In this document: positions 36,301-48,139 of the stretch, in pieces
Layout of the letters: each line of letters begins with the position of its first letter
Numbering within the stretch: position 1 is the stretch's first letter
NCBI GenBank assembly: GCA_017506865.1
Contig: JAFCMP010000124.1
Coordinates: 620,001 to 684,000, forward strand
Source of the DNA: Tribonema minus
Taxonomy: Eukaryota; Sar; Xanthophyceae; Tribonematales; Tribonemataceae
Direction of reading: 5' to 3'
DNA length: 64,000 nucleotides
Position numbers and translations under genes: made by a program
The notes under the pieces: generated by a model
The model's database searches: none
The model's input: only the letters and a program-made list of their open reading frames with translations
Told to the model about the DNA's origin: nothing

Positions 36301-39300
36301 CAGCTCTACTTAGCATACAAACTACCTGACTTGAGGCACTCGTTGCGTCTACTTTCAAACGTGGCTCTATCACCAACACGGTATACACTTCAAAGTAAAA
36401 CGCTGCTGTGATACATGCATCAATTTGCTTGCAGCCTGCGCTACTGCCTTGAACAGTCTGATGATAAATCTGATACGGCCAGGTTTGTTTGTTTGTTCTG
36501 CAACTTCTGCTTACCCGATATCCCGGAGTGCGGCTTGGCACAGGCTGGCGGAACGGCCAGCTAGACTGGTGCTCACAGACTGCAGCCCACACTCGCAGCA
36601 GCTCTGCGGCCAGGCTGCAAGAAAATGACGGAAGATGTTGGAAGATGCAGCGATGCATCATGCGCATGGAACTGGGGGTTGCATGACCTTGTACTTCAAC
36701 ATTTCATCTTTGGGTGAAGGTGTGCTGACAAAACTTCATGTGCGATACATGCCAAGATATACTGCTCACAGACTGCAGCCCACACTCGCAGCAGCTGTGC
36801 GGCCAGGCTGCAAACATACGACGGAGGATGATGCAGCGATGCATCATGCGCATGAAATGGGGATTGCATTACCTTGTACCTCAACACAATGAGGGCACGT
36901 GCCGGTACTGCTTGTGCAATAGAAGCACATACTTAGAACAAGATACACCTGCTACACATTCTGGCTCCACGCGCGAGGCCCCCTTGGGCTGCAGTCACAC
37001 GTCGCGCCATGTGGCGCTCTCATGACAATGCGCTGCGTAGATGCGCCTCTTGTTGTACAGGGGGCAGGGACTTCTGAGCAATGCTGCAACAAACATGTGG
37101 AGCGTCACCGTGTCTCCCTCTCTTGCAGTATCGTCACCATTTCTCTATTTGCAGTATCGTCATCTGTACATGTTTGTTGGTAGTGGCCTCAGCGTCTGTG
37201 TCGTTTCAGGACCACAAGTCGCACCACGCTCACCCTGCTGTGTGATTGCCTGTTGGTGACCGCAAGCACATGACGCTTTTGGCTGACGGAGCTGAGCCCT
37301 GATGTTGAGCGATGACACTCTGAGATCTAGGGTAAAGGGTCAGGTGTAGACTTCTGGCACTGCCACAACAGCACATACTGCACATGCTGTACTCTCCCCA
37401 TGGTCTCGCGTGAAAGCCTGGCATGCCCACATGCACTCGCACTGCATGCATCGGATGCGAAATGAGATATTTACCACTGCAAAACCGCAGTCCTGCAAGA
37501 GTCGTCAGAGTGTCCGTTTGGGCGCCATCACAGTGCACGCTTCTGTGCGATCATCACGGCTACGCGCCAGGTTTCGACGCACATCCGGCTGCATCGACTC
37601 ACGCACTTACTGCATGGGTCACCCCAGCGTATGTTCAGGCGCCATCACAGCGCATGCTTCAGCGACCACCGCAGCACGCTCCATGTTGCAGCACTGACAC
37701 AGCTACGCTCCACTTTGGCGCACATCCTGCTGCATCGGCCGGCGCACTCACTGCATGGCTCGTCACGGGGGCATGTTTAGGCGCCATCACAGTGAATCTT
37801 CAGCGCGAACGACATGTGCACTCACTGAATGCGCTCCGTCCGCGCCGTCGCCGACTGCGGACCGCCACGTGGCGCCGCCGCCGCAGCAGCCCTCGTCGTC
37901 CGCGCGCCAGCGCTCGGCGCTGTCCCCCTCCCAGCCCCCCGCGCAGCAGCGCTCGCCCCCGCTCTCCGCGCCCCCCTCCCCATGCCCCTCCCGGCAGCGG
38001 CGCTCGGCGGCCGCGCGCTGCGCTTCGCAGGGCGCCGCGCCCGGTAGCTCTCGCTCTCGGAGCCGCTCTCCTCGGAGGAAGCGGACCGGGAGGAGGCCAG
38101 CGCAGCAGCGGCGCCGCGCTTGCGCTGCGGCGGCGGCGGCAGCTCCGGACTGCGCGGAGCGGCCGCTGCTGCCGCCGCTGCTGCTGTTGCTGGTGGTGGT
38201 TGTGATGGTGGCGCCACATCGTCTCGCGCCGCTGCCAGCTGCGATTTGGCAGATGACTTCATGGCGGCGGGCGCTGGTTCGACAGGGGGCTGCTGCCTGG
38301 AAAGCTGCTGCTGGCGTGGAGGCAGCTGCGGCACCGACGACGGACGCTGCTTCTGCTGCTGCGTCAGCGGCGCATGTGCCAGCTGCTGCTGTGGCCGCTG
38401 AGCATCCGGCTGCTGCTCGTGCAGCGACTGCACGCGTCGGTGTTGCTGCTGCCGTTGCGAGTCCGCGCCGCCGCCCGCAGTGCTGCCATTCGATGCGGCC
38501 GAAGAGCGCGCATGCGCGCTGTGTCCGGCGGCGCGCGGGCCAACGCCGCGGCGCATAGCGGTGGCCGTGCCGTGCACAGTTGGCGCCGCGAACTTCAGTC
38601 CCAGCTGCCCGCCATATGACATCTGCTGCTGATGCAGCGGCTCTGCCGCTCGCCCATTTGCCCCCAGGCGTGCGGCTGCGTCGCCGAATGACTCCATGTC
38701 CTGCGCGTCGCCACAGCCGCCGCTGCCGCTGCTGCCGCCGCCTCCACCTCCACCGCTGCCGCCATCGTTGCCGCCGTCGCCAGAGCGCTCCAGCACCGCT
38801 GCGGAGGACCCCGCGTCGTTGTGCGGCGTAACGACAACGCTTGCCGCATCAGACAGTGCCGCGTCTGCCGCGCGAATAGCGTCGCGGCCGTGCGGAGCAT
38901 CACCATCTGGTGCACGCCCGCCGCCTGTCGCCGCTGCCGCCGCCGCTGCTGCCGCCGCCGCCGCCGCCGCGTCACCGCCGCCGCCTGCGTCTCCCGTGCC
39001 CGGCGGCGGCAGGCGCGCGCCCAGCCCGCAGAAGAACTCGCCGAGCTGGCAGACGAACGCGTGGAAGCGGTCGTCGAAGAGCAGGCGCGCGGCGTACGCC
39101 TGGACGGCAGGAGCGCTGAGGTCCGGCAGCGGCACGCCCATGGCGATGGCGGCGGCGCGCGCGTTGAGCGCGGGGCCCGCGACGTCGTCGATGCCGCGGA
39201 CCTGGCGTGTGTGTGACGGTCGAGGGGCTCGGGGGGGGTCGAGTTGAAGTGCATATGGTGTTGAAGTTCGGATGTCGATCGCATCTGATGTCGACGGACT

Positions 39301-40279
39301 GTCGGGGCTCCAGTCAAGTGTTGCATTGAGCGAATCTTGGTAACCAATGATGGACATTTCCACTGCAGCAGATATCACACTACATGCCATTGCAGCTTCT
39401 GTGATTTGGACTGGCCCTGTAAGAAGACCCATGGACAGACTGTGTGCAAGAAACTGTTGCAAAGCGCAGGAGCGAGAGCTCTCGCAGGCAACATTGAAAG
39501 TCAGCCACTGGTGCAGATGCGACCAGCTATCGAGGGTCACGATGCACACACATCAGGTCGCCAGCCCTCTGCAAGAGCTCGCAATGTTCTCGACAGCGAT
39601 GCACCCGATCCATGCGAAACATCCGCATTTTTTGTTGAGGGTTGTCGCCGACAAAGCTTCAGCAACATCCATGGCAGATGTCACAGGGAAGAACGCGTGT
39701 TGTGTGATTGCAACTGAAGGTCAGGAGCGCCTGCGAGCAGGTTGCAGCTGTGCGAGTTGTACTTGCGAGTCTCGACTTCAAGCATTCTCGTTGTCATGTC
39801 TCTTGCCAGCACTGAACCGCAATGCATGTGTGCATGTCTATCAACCGAAACGACTGCTTTAAAACTGTACAATGACGAAAGGTCAGCAATGGGGCAATGC
39901 ATTTCTGTCCGCATTTTGTTCTCGGCCCGCGACAGATTGAAGTTGCAGGATTGCCACGCACCTGGCACACAGTGTGTATGCGGCGGGCGAAGAGCCCGAG
40001 ATCTGCCTCAGATCCAAAATCGAGCGCCAGTTTGCGGACAGAAACCCCTCGCAGCGCCAGCCGCAGCGTGGTGCCCTCGACCGAGATCCTTGTCACATCG
40101 GAAGGAACGGAGATGGATTCTCGCCTTCGCTTGCTCGCAGGATCCTCCACAGTCAGCAGCAGTGCTGCGCCATCGTGAGAAGCTGCAACTAGGACCACGC
40201 ACTGCTTGCTGGTGTGTCTCTGCCAGCCTTTGTTGGCAGCAAATTTCATGTACGCCGCGGTAGCCTGCAATGTGTCCAT
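33338..40279 (-). CDS. Bromodomain protein with N-terminal PH/WH1-like segment (five exons, 820 aa)
   Basis: Predicted nuclear acetyl-lysine reader. Exons: 40279-39962, 39201-37826, 36614-36515, 35349-35225, 33881-33338; phases match and the total is divisible by three. The bromodomain (about residues 566-670) is split over exons 3-5: LLRVWAAVCEHQSSWPFRQP with the WPF shelf, TPGYRAIIKHPMDLQFMRRR (ZA loop), YSSLDELRTDMELMLSNC, then RTFNTEPESPYVRAANEIG, with the acetyl-lysine-binding Asn in TFN. Exon 1 encodes a beta-rich domain (WQRHTSKQCVVLVAASHDG ... LDFGSEADLGLFARRI) resembling a PH or WH1 fold, by texture only. Exon 2 (459 codons) is rich in Gln, Ser, Gly, Ala and Pro. The tail is a Gly-rich repeat ending in TGA at 33338; its exact end is less certain. 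An in-frame Met at 40426 is an alternative start. Duplicated junction copies lie beside exons 3 and 4. No close named family is recognised. Confidence 0.82.
34361..34480. repeat. Dispersed repeat, copy 1 (about 120 bp)
   Basis: Shares ctcgctcagggcgcg, aagcccagatgaat, agcttgctgtacggaat, acatgtcg and gtgacagtctgaaagtg with the copy at 48140-48252. It lies in an intron of the bromodomain gene. Type of element unknown; no coding capacity seen. Confidence 0.8.
35457..35520 (-). repeat. Acceptor-side copy before bromodomain exon 4
   Basis: Minus-strand cacgcaggccatcatcaagc through QAIIKHPMDLQF repeats the start of the real exon (AIIKHPMDLQF at 35349). The copy then diverges into AAALRGHLGGA and lacks the conserved second half of the exon, so the downstream one is taken as functional. 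Spacing is about 161 bp. Confidence 0.85.
36240..36300 (-). repeat. Donor-side copy after bromodomain exon 3
   Basis: Minus-strand DWTPGYR followed by gtaagcag at about 36300-36275 repeats the real exon end RTPGYR|gtaagcag at 36515, together with shared intron text (aacctggccg). Confidence 0.8.
36740..36900 (-). repeat. Acceptor-side copy before bromodomain exon 3
   Basis: Minus-strand LAAQLLRVWAAVCE repeats the exon start LAAELLRVWAAVCE (36614), with an upstream intron block containing catgcgcatgatgcatcgct duplicated at a distance of about 187 bp. Confidence 0.85.
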
Positions 40280-42000
40280 GGTTGCAGTTGAACAACCTCT
40301 GTGCAAGGCACCGCCCGCGGCACCTCGTTGTTGTGTCGCAGATGCTGTTGGGCCTCCGTTTTTGACGATGCTGCTGGCAGCGCAGCGCACCAACAAGCCA
40401 GCCTTGCAGCGCGTCTTGCAAGGCAACGAGAATTCGAAGTATGGGCGCGAAGATTTCCTCCCTAAAAAGGGGATTCGGAAGGGAGAAAGGCGATGGGGGG
40501 ACTGCTAACGCAAGGTTGACAAGTGCATGCAGCATGAAAACACAGTGCTACTATGTACTCTCTATCGAAATTTTCACTCAGGGCGCGAGAAGCACATGGA
40601 GGATGTCGAGCTGGCTACCAGCATCTTCATATCTTGCGACAACCTTGAAAGTGTCTCCATGCGCTTTGACGATCATTTTGTAGCAACATTGCCAAATAGC
40701 CCCCCCCCCCCCCCTCCCACAACGTCTTCGTCCGTCTGTCCACCACCTTTGAACTCCGCCATATCATAACACACCAAGAGTACGTCATGTGGAGCGCTGC
40801 CGAGAGAGCTGAGCGTATGCGCGCCAGTGCTATGCACGTGGCGCTGCAACCGGCAATGGGCAAATGCTTGCGTGCGCTGCGGCAACAGTCACAGGTCCTC
40901 ATTATCCGCAAGCCCGTTGGCGATGGCGTCCACGACTGCATGTGTTGCAATCTTAACGACACCAGGTGCAACCTCTGCAGGTCATGTAAGTAACGGCCGC
41001 AGCAACACACATCGCGGGCACACAGCAGTTCCGAAGCCGCCGCGCAGCACACTCACACATGTATAGAAATCTTCTTTATGCACCGGAAAGGGGACATGGC
41101 GGCTGCTACCGTGCGCAGTCAATCCCGCTTCAAATCAAGAAGTTGCTCATGCTCCGCAGCCGGCCCGTTGTTTCTGCTGCCCATAATGATGGGCGCCGCG
41201 GCGGGGAACTGCAGTCGTCGGTGCCCCGACCCTGCTTGTCAGTCAGTCCCCCCCCGTCGTTACACAAACAATTGTTCTGTCGGGGGCGCCCGGTGCACGC
41301 GTGCTGTGCTCGGGGGGCGGCGTGTGCAGAGAGGGTCGCGCATGCCGTGATGGTTTCGTGCATGTACTGCTCACACCCGCCGTCTCTCGGGCGGGGCGGT
41401 GTGTGGGGGGGGGGGGGCGAGGGGGGGGGGCTACTTCAAGTTGAAGTAGTATGCAAAACGCGCCGTGACGCATCCAGGTAATATGGTGGCCACCGCGGTC
41501 CAGGGGTGGGGGGCGTCAATTGACGGGGGCGCATGAAGCCAGGGGAAGCGGCGGCGGGCTAGGTGATGCACAACGAAAAACTGTACAACAACCCGAACTC
41601 TGACAAGAGGTGTGCGTGACGCTCTCGGCGTACTGCAGCTGAGGGGAAAAGGGGGGGCACTGGTGGGGAAGGGGGGGTGCGGGGGGGTGGGGGGGGAGGG
41701 CGGGCGCTGCCGTCGAGTTATACTGCGACAGGGGCAAAGCAGCCTCGCTCTACAAATGACCCGGGACGAGCCAAGGACTAATGAAAGAAACGAGTTCATG
41801 AAGGCCGGGCGGGGCGTGGGGGGGGGGTGAGGGGAGCTGACGCGACGTACCGTCTCCGCAGCAGCAACAGGCGCCCCGACTTGCCGGGGTCACGCGCGCT
41901 GGCCCTGCCTCAAAGAATAAATGGGGTGCGTGCGCGTGCGCGCGTGTTGTGTGTGTGCGTGCGTGTGTGTGTGAAGAGCTGAGCGTCGCCACATCATCGT
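40280..42000. other. Spacer between bromodomain gene and RRM gene
   Basis: No gene assigned. It should contain the bromodomain gene promoter and the RRM gene 3' UTR. It holds a diverged dispersed-repeat copy (about 40569-40810), a poly-C tract at about 40700-40717 and long G-rich runs at about 41405-41432 and 41647-41702. Confidence 0.6.
40569..40810. repeat. Dispersed repeat, diverged copy
   Basis: Shares tcactcagggcgcga-aagc and cgacaa-cttgaaagtgtctc with the copies at 34361 and 48140, and further down gagtacgtcatgtggagcgc, which matches 34588-34607. The shared order suggests one element of about 240 bp, here strongly diverged. Confidence 0.5.
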
Positions 42001-44238
42001 CTAAGTGCGCAGGCGCCACGCGTCGTAGTCGCTGAGGCGCTCCGCATCTTCGGCGTTGGCGGCGTTGGCGTCGCCGCCCATCGCCAGCTGCGCATGCCAC
42101 GCCGCCGCCGCGTCGGCGCTCGGCTGGCGCAGCAGCGGCGGCGGGGCGAACACGGGGGCACGGCCCTGGTCTGGCGGCGACGACGGCGTCGCCAGCATGT
42201 GGCGCCGCTGCTGCTGCTGCTGCTGGAGTGCGTGCAGCGCGTCGAAGCTGCCGCTGGGCGAGCCTGCGGAAGCGGACGCAAGCGCGTGTGCAGCAGACAT
42301 GGGGCGGCAGTCAGCATGGGCGGCAGCTACGCAGCAGTCTGGGGTACGGGGGGGGGAGGGGGGGGGGGGGGGCAGTGGTAACGTTGCAGCAGCGGCAAGC
42401 AGAGGCGCTGGCTCGCGGTCGCATGGTGGTTGATGCAGCAGAGGGCATTGGCGGCGTCGCAGCTGCACTTCTAGTGCTCAGCGACGGCGCTAGTAACTGG
42501 CAGTCTACAGATGTTGAGGTAGGCGGCGACAGTGCTCTGTGCTGGGCGGCAAAGACACACGACAGTGCTCTGTGCTGGGCGGCAAAGACACACGTGAATC
42601 TCTGCACGGAACCACAAGAACAAGCGTGCCGGCGCAGCCCCGTGCGCTGCACACGCCCCGCCGCCGCCGCCGCCGCCGCCGCTGCTGCTGCTGATCACTG
42701 AGCAACGAACCCTACTCTGAGCACGGCTACACTGCAAGACAGACGCTGCGCAGTGCCGACGACGCTCACCCGCAAACGCGTCGTATGCGCCGCTCGCCAT
42801 CGCGCCCCCCGCGGCCGCGCCGGGCATGACGACCGCCCTTGCGGGCCGCGCCGCGCCGACGTCATCCGCGGCGCCGCCCGCAAACGGCCACGTCCACGAC
42901 TGCGTGCCGCCCCAGCTGAAGCCGTCAGGCTGCTGCTGCTGCCGCTGCGACGGGTGCAGGCCCGGCGGCGGCGGCGTGCGCCGCGCATGCTCGCTGCCGC
43001 CGATGCCGTGCGCTGCTGCTGCCGTTGCGCCGCCGCCGCCACTGCGGCTCTCGTAGCTGAAACCAAACGCGTCGGCGGGCGCCGGTGCGCCGTCGCCGCG
43101 CTGCGTGTAATCGCGCGCGAAGCTGCCGTCGGGCGCGGCAGTAGCAGCCATGGCCGCGGCGGCGGCAGCGGCGGCGCCGCGCGCACGGCTCGCCGCCAGC
43201 ACGCGCAGCAGCGCCGCCTCATCCATGGCTGCCGCCGCTGCCTCCGCCGCCGCAGCCGCTGCCGCGCTGTTGGGCGGGCGCGCCGTGGTGGCGGCGGCGG
43301 CGGACGGCAGCGGCGGCCGCGAGCCGGCGGTGGCGGCGTCGCTGCGCGCGCGCAGCAGGTAGGCGCGGCGCAGCGCGTCCGTCTCGACCCTGTCACGGTG
43401 GCTGCCGGCGGCGACGGCGGCGGCGGTGGCGGCGGCGCGCGCCTCGAGGGCGTCAATGGACTGGTGGCTGTGCAGCGCGTAGTGGTCCTCCAGTCTGAGC
43501 GCTGCCAGCCTGGCGCTGACGTCGCCGTCGCTGCCGCCGCCGCTGCTGTGCGCGTACGCGTGCGGCGGCCGGGCGGAGGGGTACGGCGGCGGCGGCGCGT
43601 CTGCCGCTGCAGCGGCGGCAGCCCACTCCTGCTGCTGCCGCAGCAAGAGCGCCTGCTGCAGGCGCTGCTGCTGCTGCAGCGCAGCGTACTGCGACGCCTC
43701 GTGTGCGTACATGCCACCAACCATCGGCGGCAGGCTCGCCGCATTGCTGTTGAAGTGACCGCTGCTGCCGCTGGCGCTGCCACGCGCCCCAGGGATGTTC
43801 GAGCGCAGGTACTGCTGCTGCTGCTGAGAAGGCTGCTGCTGCTGCTGAAACTGGCGCTGCTGAGCGTGCGCGGCGCCAGCCGCGCGCGCTGCAGCGGCGG
43901 TCTGCACGGCGGCGGCCGCGCTGCCGGTGGCGGCGGGCTTGATGGTGCGCGGCGCGCCGCGCGTCTGCATGGTGTGCCTGTTTACGCCGCCGTACAGGTG
44001 GATGAAGTAGCGCAGCGGGTCCGCCCACTCCACGTTCAGCAACGCGGGCGACGCTGGCGCTGCCGCCGCGCTGACGGCGGGGGCAGCAGCGGCGGCGGCG
44101 GCAGCGGCGGTGACGTCATGCGGCGGGGCCATGGTGAACGCGCTCACGGCGGCGGCGCTGCCGCTGCTGCTGCAGCTGCTGGAGCCACTGCTGCAGCTGC
44201 TGGGGCGGACGAGGCCGCTGCCGCTGCCCGCGGCATCA

Positions 44239-44275
<37 letters not shown>

Positions 44276-47200
44276 TGCCACCGTCGCCGCCGCCGCTGTC
44301 GCCGCCGCCGGCGGAGGCGCCGTCGCCGCCGTCGCTGCCGCCGCAGTCGCCAGCGGCCGCGTCGACGGCGGCGGCGATGGCGGCGGCGGCGGGCCGGAGA
44401 GTGGGACTCGGGGTCGTCGTCGTTGAGTCACTCGCCGGAGCACTGCTGGCGGACAGCGTGGCCGTGGTGCAGTTGGAGGCGCCGGCGGTGGGGATGGGGG
44501 AGTCACTGGAGCCGCGATCGGAGTCCGGGTGGTAGCGCGCGTGCGCCGACGTGGCGTGCTCGTGCGTGTCAAACTCGACGAAGCAGAAGGGGCGCAGGCG
44601 CGAGGGGGTCTCGCGGTCCCACACGAGCTGCATGCTGCAGAGGGGGGGGGGGAGGGAGATGGGGCGGGGGGGAGGGGGAATTAGGTGCTGATCCGGGGGG
44701 TGGGGTCAAAAGTGTGATATGCATGTCGGACATAGTGCAGCTGCAAAGAGGAACGGGGGCAGAGTCCTGCAAGTTTCTGGTGAACGCTGCCAACAGACTC
44801 AGTTGCCCGTGCAACGCCGGTATGGTGAATTGAGCCCCAACCGTAAGCTGCGCTTGCTCGTTGCAAGCGCCACCCACACGAGCCGCATGCCGAGCACCCA
44901 CATGGCTGAGCACTCATGATCTCTGCTTCAACTATACCTTGAAGTTTCAAGGTGAAACTGACAATGGCGTTGGAAAACAACCCTTGAGCCGTAGGGTTGC
45001 TACCAGCCGTGGCACACACCTACGCAGGTCGCATGAAGCGATACAAACTTGGCACAGTCCTGCCCACTTTACACACTGCAGAGTATGACCTCGAACGCTG
45101 AAAAGCTTGCACACAGAAGTCTTTTGACTGTGGATATGATAGCACTGTTTCACTCGTGGCCAATGACTGCAGCAGCGGCGACCACGGTTACTGGTGGAAG
45201 GCACTTGCGGCTAACCATCCTTTGTCACCTAGAGCTCTACGATCTTTTAACTCATTTCCATGACCTATTCGGAAAGGGGCATGCATCAATGGCAAATGTC
45301 GCACCGGATGCTCGCAACTCTCCGCCAGCACAACGGTGCGCGCCGCGCAGCAGCATCGCGTGCCGCACAGAGTTCAACTTGCCTCTTGACGCCCTCGAAG
45401 TTGGCGCTGAAGTACGCGTGGACCTGGTCCTGCGACCAGCTCTGGCACATGCCGCTCACGTAGAGCGTGCGGTTCTCGTCACTGGGCAGCATGCCCAGGT
45501 AGCAGCCCTTCTTGAACTGGTAGCCCTGCAGCACGGCTCAACCGCAGCGCGCCGCAGGCAGTCAGCATGGCGGCCCGACGCAGGAGAACCGCGCAAACGA
45601 CAAGGGAACAGGCCTAGAAGAGAGCGGGAAGTGACTGCTGAGTGTTATGGGTGAGCGTGCGGGGTGCGTCTGTCACTGCGCGCTTGGTATCCACATGCAA
45701 GATGAGGCACACGGCTGCAGCAGAGTACCAGCTGGAAGGTTGGCAGAGAGAGAAATACCTGTGCGCACGAATGCTAGAGCGGTGTGGGAGGGCCGACGCT
45801 GCACTGTTCGCTCACAAGATGCCGTTACCGGCGGAGAAATGAGAACATGGTGATGTGAAGAACTCAATGGGGTGCTCACACTTCAACGGCCAAACTATCC
45901 AGAAGATGGCACGCGCGCACTACTCTACACGCGCGCACTATAGCTGGCACGCCATTCCCACACACGTATCCACACATCATATTCTCCAGATGGCACAGGC
46001 ACTACTTTGTGCAATCGCACTATAGCTGGCATGCCACGTGGCGCACCTGCATCGCCTCAATGGCCAGGTTGGCCTGCTCGCTGTTGCGGAAGCGCACGAA
46101 GCCGTAGCCGCGGCACCGCCGGCGGCGCTTGTCGCGTGCGACGCGCACCTGGCGCGAGGCACACGAGGGGTAGGTATGGCGTCAGAAAACAGACGTAACT
46201 GTAGAGAAAACTAGACCGTACTCAAAACATGCCGCCAACGCGCTGCGGACAAATGGCGCCAGCCAAGACATAGGCGGGCCGCAGTCAGGCCGCGCCTCAT
46301 GCAACACAGAGAATGCAGCGCAGGATGCCGCTGCCAGAGCTGCGAGAGTGCGTGGCGCATCCAACAGCAGTGCTCATGTTGCAACAACGGCAAAGATGAC
46401 TGCACTTTGGTATCGAAGCGCGTCATTGAGCACACAGGGAGCGTTCATGGCGCGGCAACCTTACATCTGAACGACTCCAATAAAGTTGCGCTCTCAAAGC
46501 GCACAAAATAGGCCTCAATCCTCTAGCGGTGACATGCCATCATCCTCGTGCAAACAATCGTACTCGCAGGCACTCACCTCAGTAATCTCTCCTAGATGGC
46601 AGAACCAGTCGTACAGCATCTCCGCGCTGGATGCGCGCGTAAGCCCGCCCACAAAGATCTCCACTCCCGGCGGGGGACTGCCGGGCGTTTCGCCACAGCA
46701 GAAAGACAGGTGGTCTGACCCCTCCGTGTCAGTCCCATCTGAGCCCTCAAAGTAGCCGCTGCCCGTGGCAGCAGAGGAGCTGTTGCTGTGGTAGTACGGG
46801 GGGTAGTGTGGCCCGCCATTTGCTGCTGAAAACGCCATGATGGACCGGTGAGAGGGCATAGCACCACCCGCTAGCCCCGCAGCTGCAGCAGGAATGGCGC
46901 CATGTGCGAGACGACTGCCGTAGCGGTCCTGGCGATGAACACTGCCAGTGGCAGGCTGTGTAAGGGATGAGCTCCAGGGCTGCTGAAACGTTTGCTGCCT
47001 ATGGTGCTGCGGCAGCATACGGTGGCTCCTCTGAGCATCTGGCTGTTGGTGCGGGCCGGGCGACCAGCGTGGTGGCGCGCTGGGACTGCTGGTGCGCTTG
47101 ATATAATTACGCGCGTCCACTTGCCAATCATCGCCAGCTGCTCGCATTGAAGGTACGCCAATAGCTCCTGTTGCAGCAGCCGCCGCCACGTTGAGTGGTT

Positions 47201-47363
47201 CCTCTGAAGCCCACAGGCAGTTGTCTGCTGCAGCTGTGTCTGACAGGCTATCAGAGTCTGAAAAGGGATTGATGTCCATGCGGTGGCGCCTGCCAAAACC
47301 ACCTGCACTGAAACTGCTCATGGACACGGGAGCGATGCTATGGACTGCTGCCAGCATGCACAT
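42001..47363 (-). CDS. Two-RRM RNA-binding protein, paralogue A (five exons, 1077 aa)
   Basis: Predicted RNA-binding protein. Exons: 47363-46578, 46148-46047, 45525-45383, 44634-42770, 42338-42001 (stop TAG); phases fit. RRM1 begins near residue 233 with VEIFVGGL (RNP2) and has RGYGFVRF (RNP1) in exon 2. RRM2 has RTLYVSGM (RNP2) in exon 3 and RPFCFVEF (RNP1) in exon 4; its last strand, NVEWADPLRYFIHLYG, appears only after about 160 residues of Ser/Gly/Ala-rich insertion. The remainder is Gln/Ala/Gly-rich and probably disordered. The intron after exon 3 starts with GC (AAGAG|gcaagt), the classic GC-AG form, whereas the paralogue at 53996-61103 has GT there. The start Met at 47363 is the first in frame; a Met a little downstream (MSSFSAGG) is an alternative. 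The VEWADP ending recalls hnRNP R/Q-type RRMs, but I do not assign orthology. Confidence 0.88.
42347..42372 (-). other. Poly-C polypyrimidine tract at RRM paralogue A exon 5 acceptor
   Basis: On the minus strand a long C run precedes gtaccccag|ACTGC, the start of the last exon at 42338. Confidence 0.7.
45890..46046 (-). repeat. Tandem duplication (about 90-105 bp) beside RRM paralogue A exon 2
   Basis: ccaga(a)gatggcac, gcactatagctggca(c/t)gcca and neighbouring text occur twice, at about 45899-45955 and 45988-46035. The second abuts the exon 2 donor, and the unit resembles the junction-copy arrays of the other genes, though no exon sequence is clearly included. Confidence 0.6.
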
Positions 47364-48108
47364 GCTTAGCTGTCACTAGAGCTGCCTAAGCTCTGTCTCT
47401 CCTCCTTGCTGCGCACCCGCTGTTGCTGACCATCGGACAATACAATCTGCAGCAACGTGCTCTCGGCCTAGTATTCCTGCGTGCGACTGAATCTGCACCT
47501 CACGGCCAGCAGCGTATGGCCAGGTTGGCTGGTGTATATATGGCACAAACAAACAAACAAAACACATGGCCTGTGCGCAAAAAACCTCTTCAACATGTTC
47601 GCCGTTGACTTACCTCTTCGCTTGCCGGTTCGACTCTTCCCTGATCTGTTCGGTTGAGGAGGCAAAGCACACAGCGAAGTTTGGTGGAAGCACTGACCTC
47701 CAGTCGGCCCTATTGTTCATGGTGTTGGCGTAGCATGCAAAAATTTGACCCTGTTTCTCTGCAGCAAACGAGACTCAGTGCCAGCTTCGCGCCCGATCCG
47801 CACGGCTGAAGGTCAGGTGTTTGTAGCGAGCGACCGGCGGCGCCGCGCGGCAGCGCGCGGAGCGGGAGCGGAGCCCAAATCCGGATAGATGTCTGTCCGT
47901 TTGTCTGCGACTAAACCGTTATGTTCAGCCGTTGAAGTTCGGTGTGTGTGTGTCGTGTCACCCGACGCCTCTCTGCGGAGCTGCTTGTACCTATGAGCCC
48001 TCTGTCCTTGAACTGAAGTGACAGCGGCGCTTGCATGCGTTGCCAGCAAGGTCCGGAACATCACAGCGAGCAAGTGAAACGCATGTCAGACGATCTGGAG
48101 GTGATGTC
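47276..48108. repeat. Segmental duplication, copy A (RRM paralogue A start and promoter)
   Basis: Nearly identical to 50816-51588, in the same orientation and about 3.5 kb apart. It covers the first coding bases and start codon of the RRM gene plus about 740 bp upstream. Copy A carries an extra GC-rich block of roughly 60 bp near 47822-47885 that is missing from copy B; otherwise only scattered single-base differences are seen. Confidence 0.95.
47531..47542 (-). promoter_or_regulatory. TATA-like element upstream of RRM paralogue A
   Basis: gtgtatatatgg (ccatatatacac on the gene strand) lies about 170 bp before the start codon at 47363 and is conserved in the duplicated copy. The function is inferred from composition and position only. 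Confidence 0.3.
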
Positions 48109-48139
48109 GAGGCGAGTTGTACAACGCATCCCCCAACCT

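Noticed and set aside
37423-38558. Overlapping plus-strand frames of more than 250 codons
   Set aside because: Opposite the Gln/Ala-rich second exon of the bromodomain gene; repeat shadows.
42753-44426. 557-codon open frame on the plus strand opposite the RRM paralogue A exon 4
   Set aside because: It is the mirror of GCC/GGC-rich Ala and Gly codons. It is almost entirely Arg/Ala/Val low-complexity and lacks motifs, while the minus strand carries the RRM and VEWADP blocks with matching phases.
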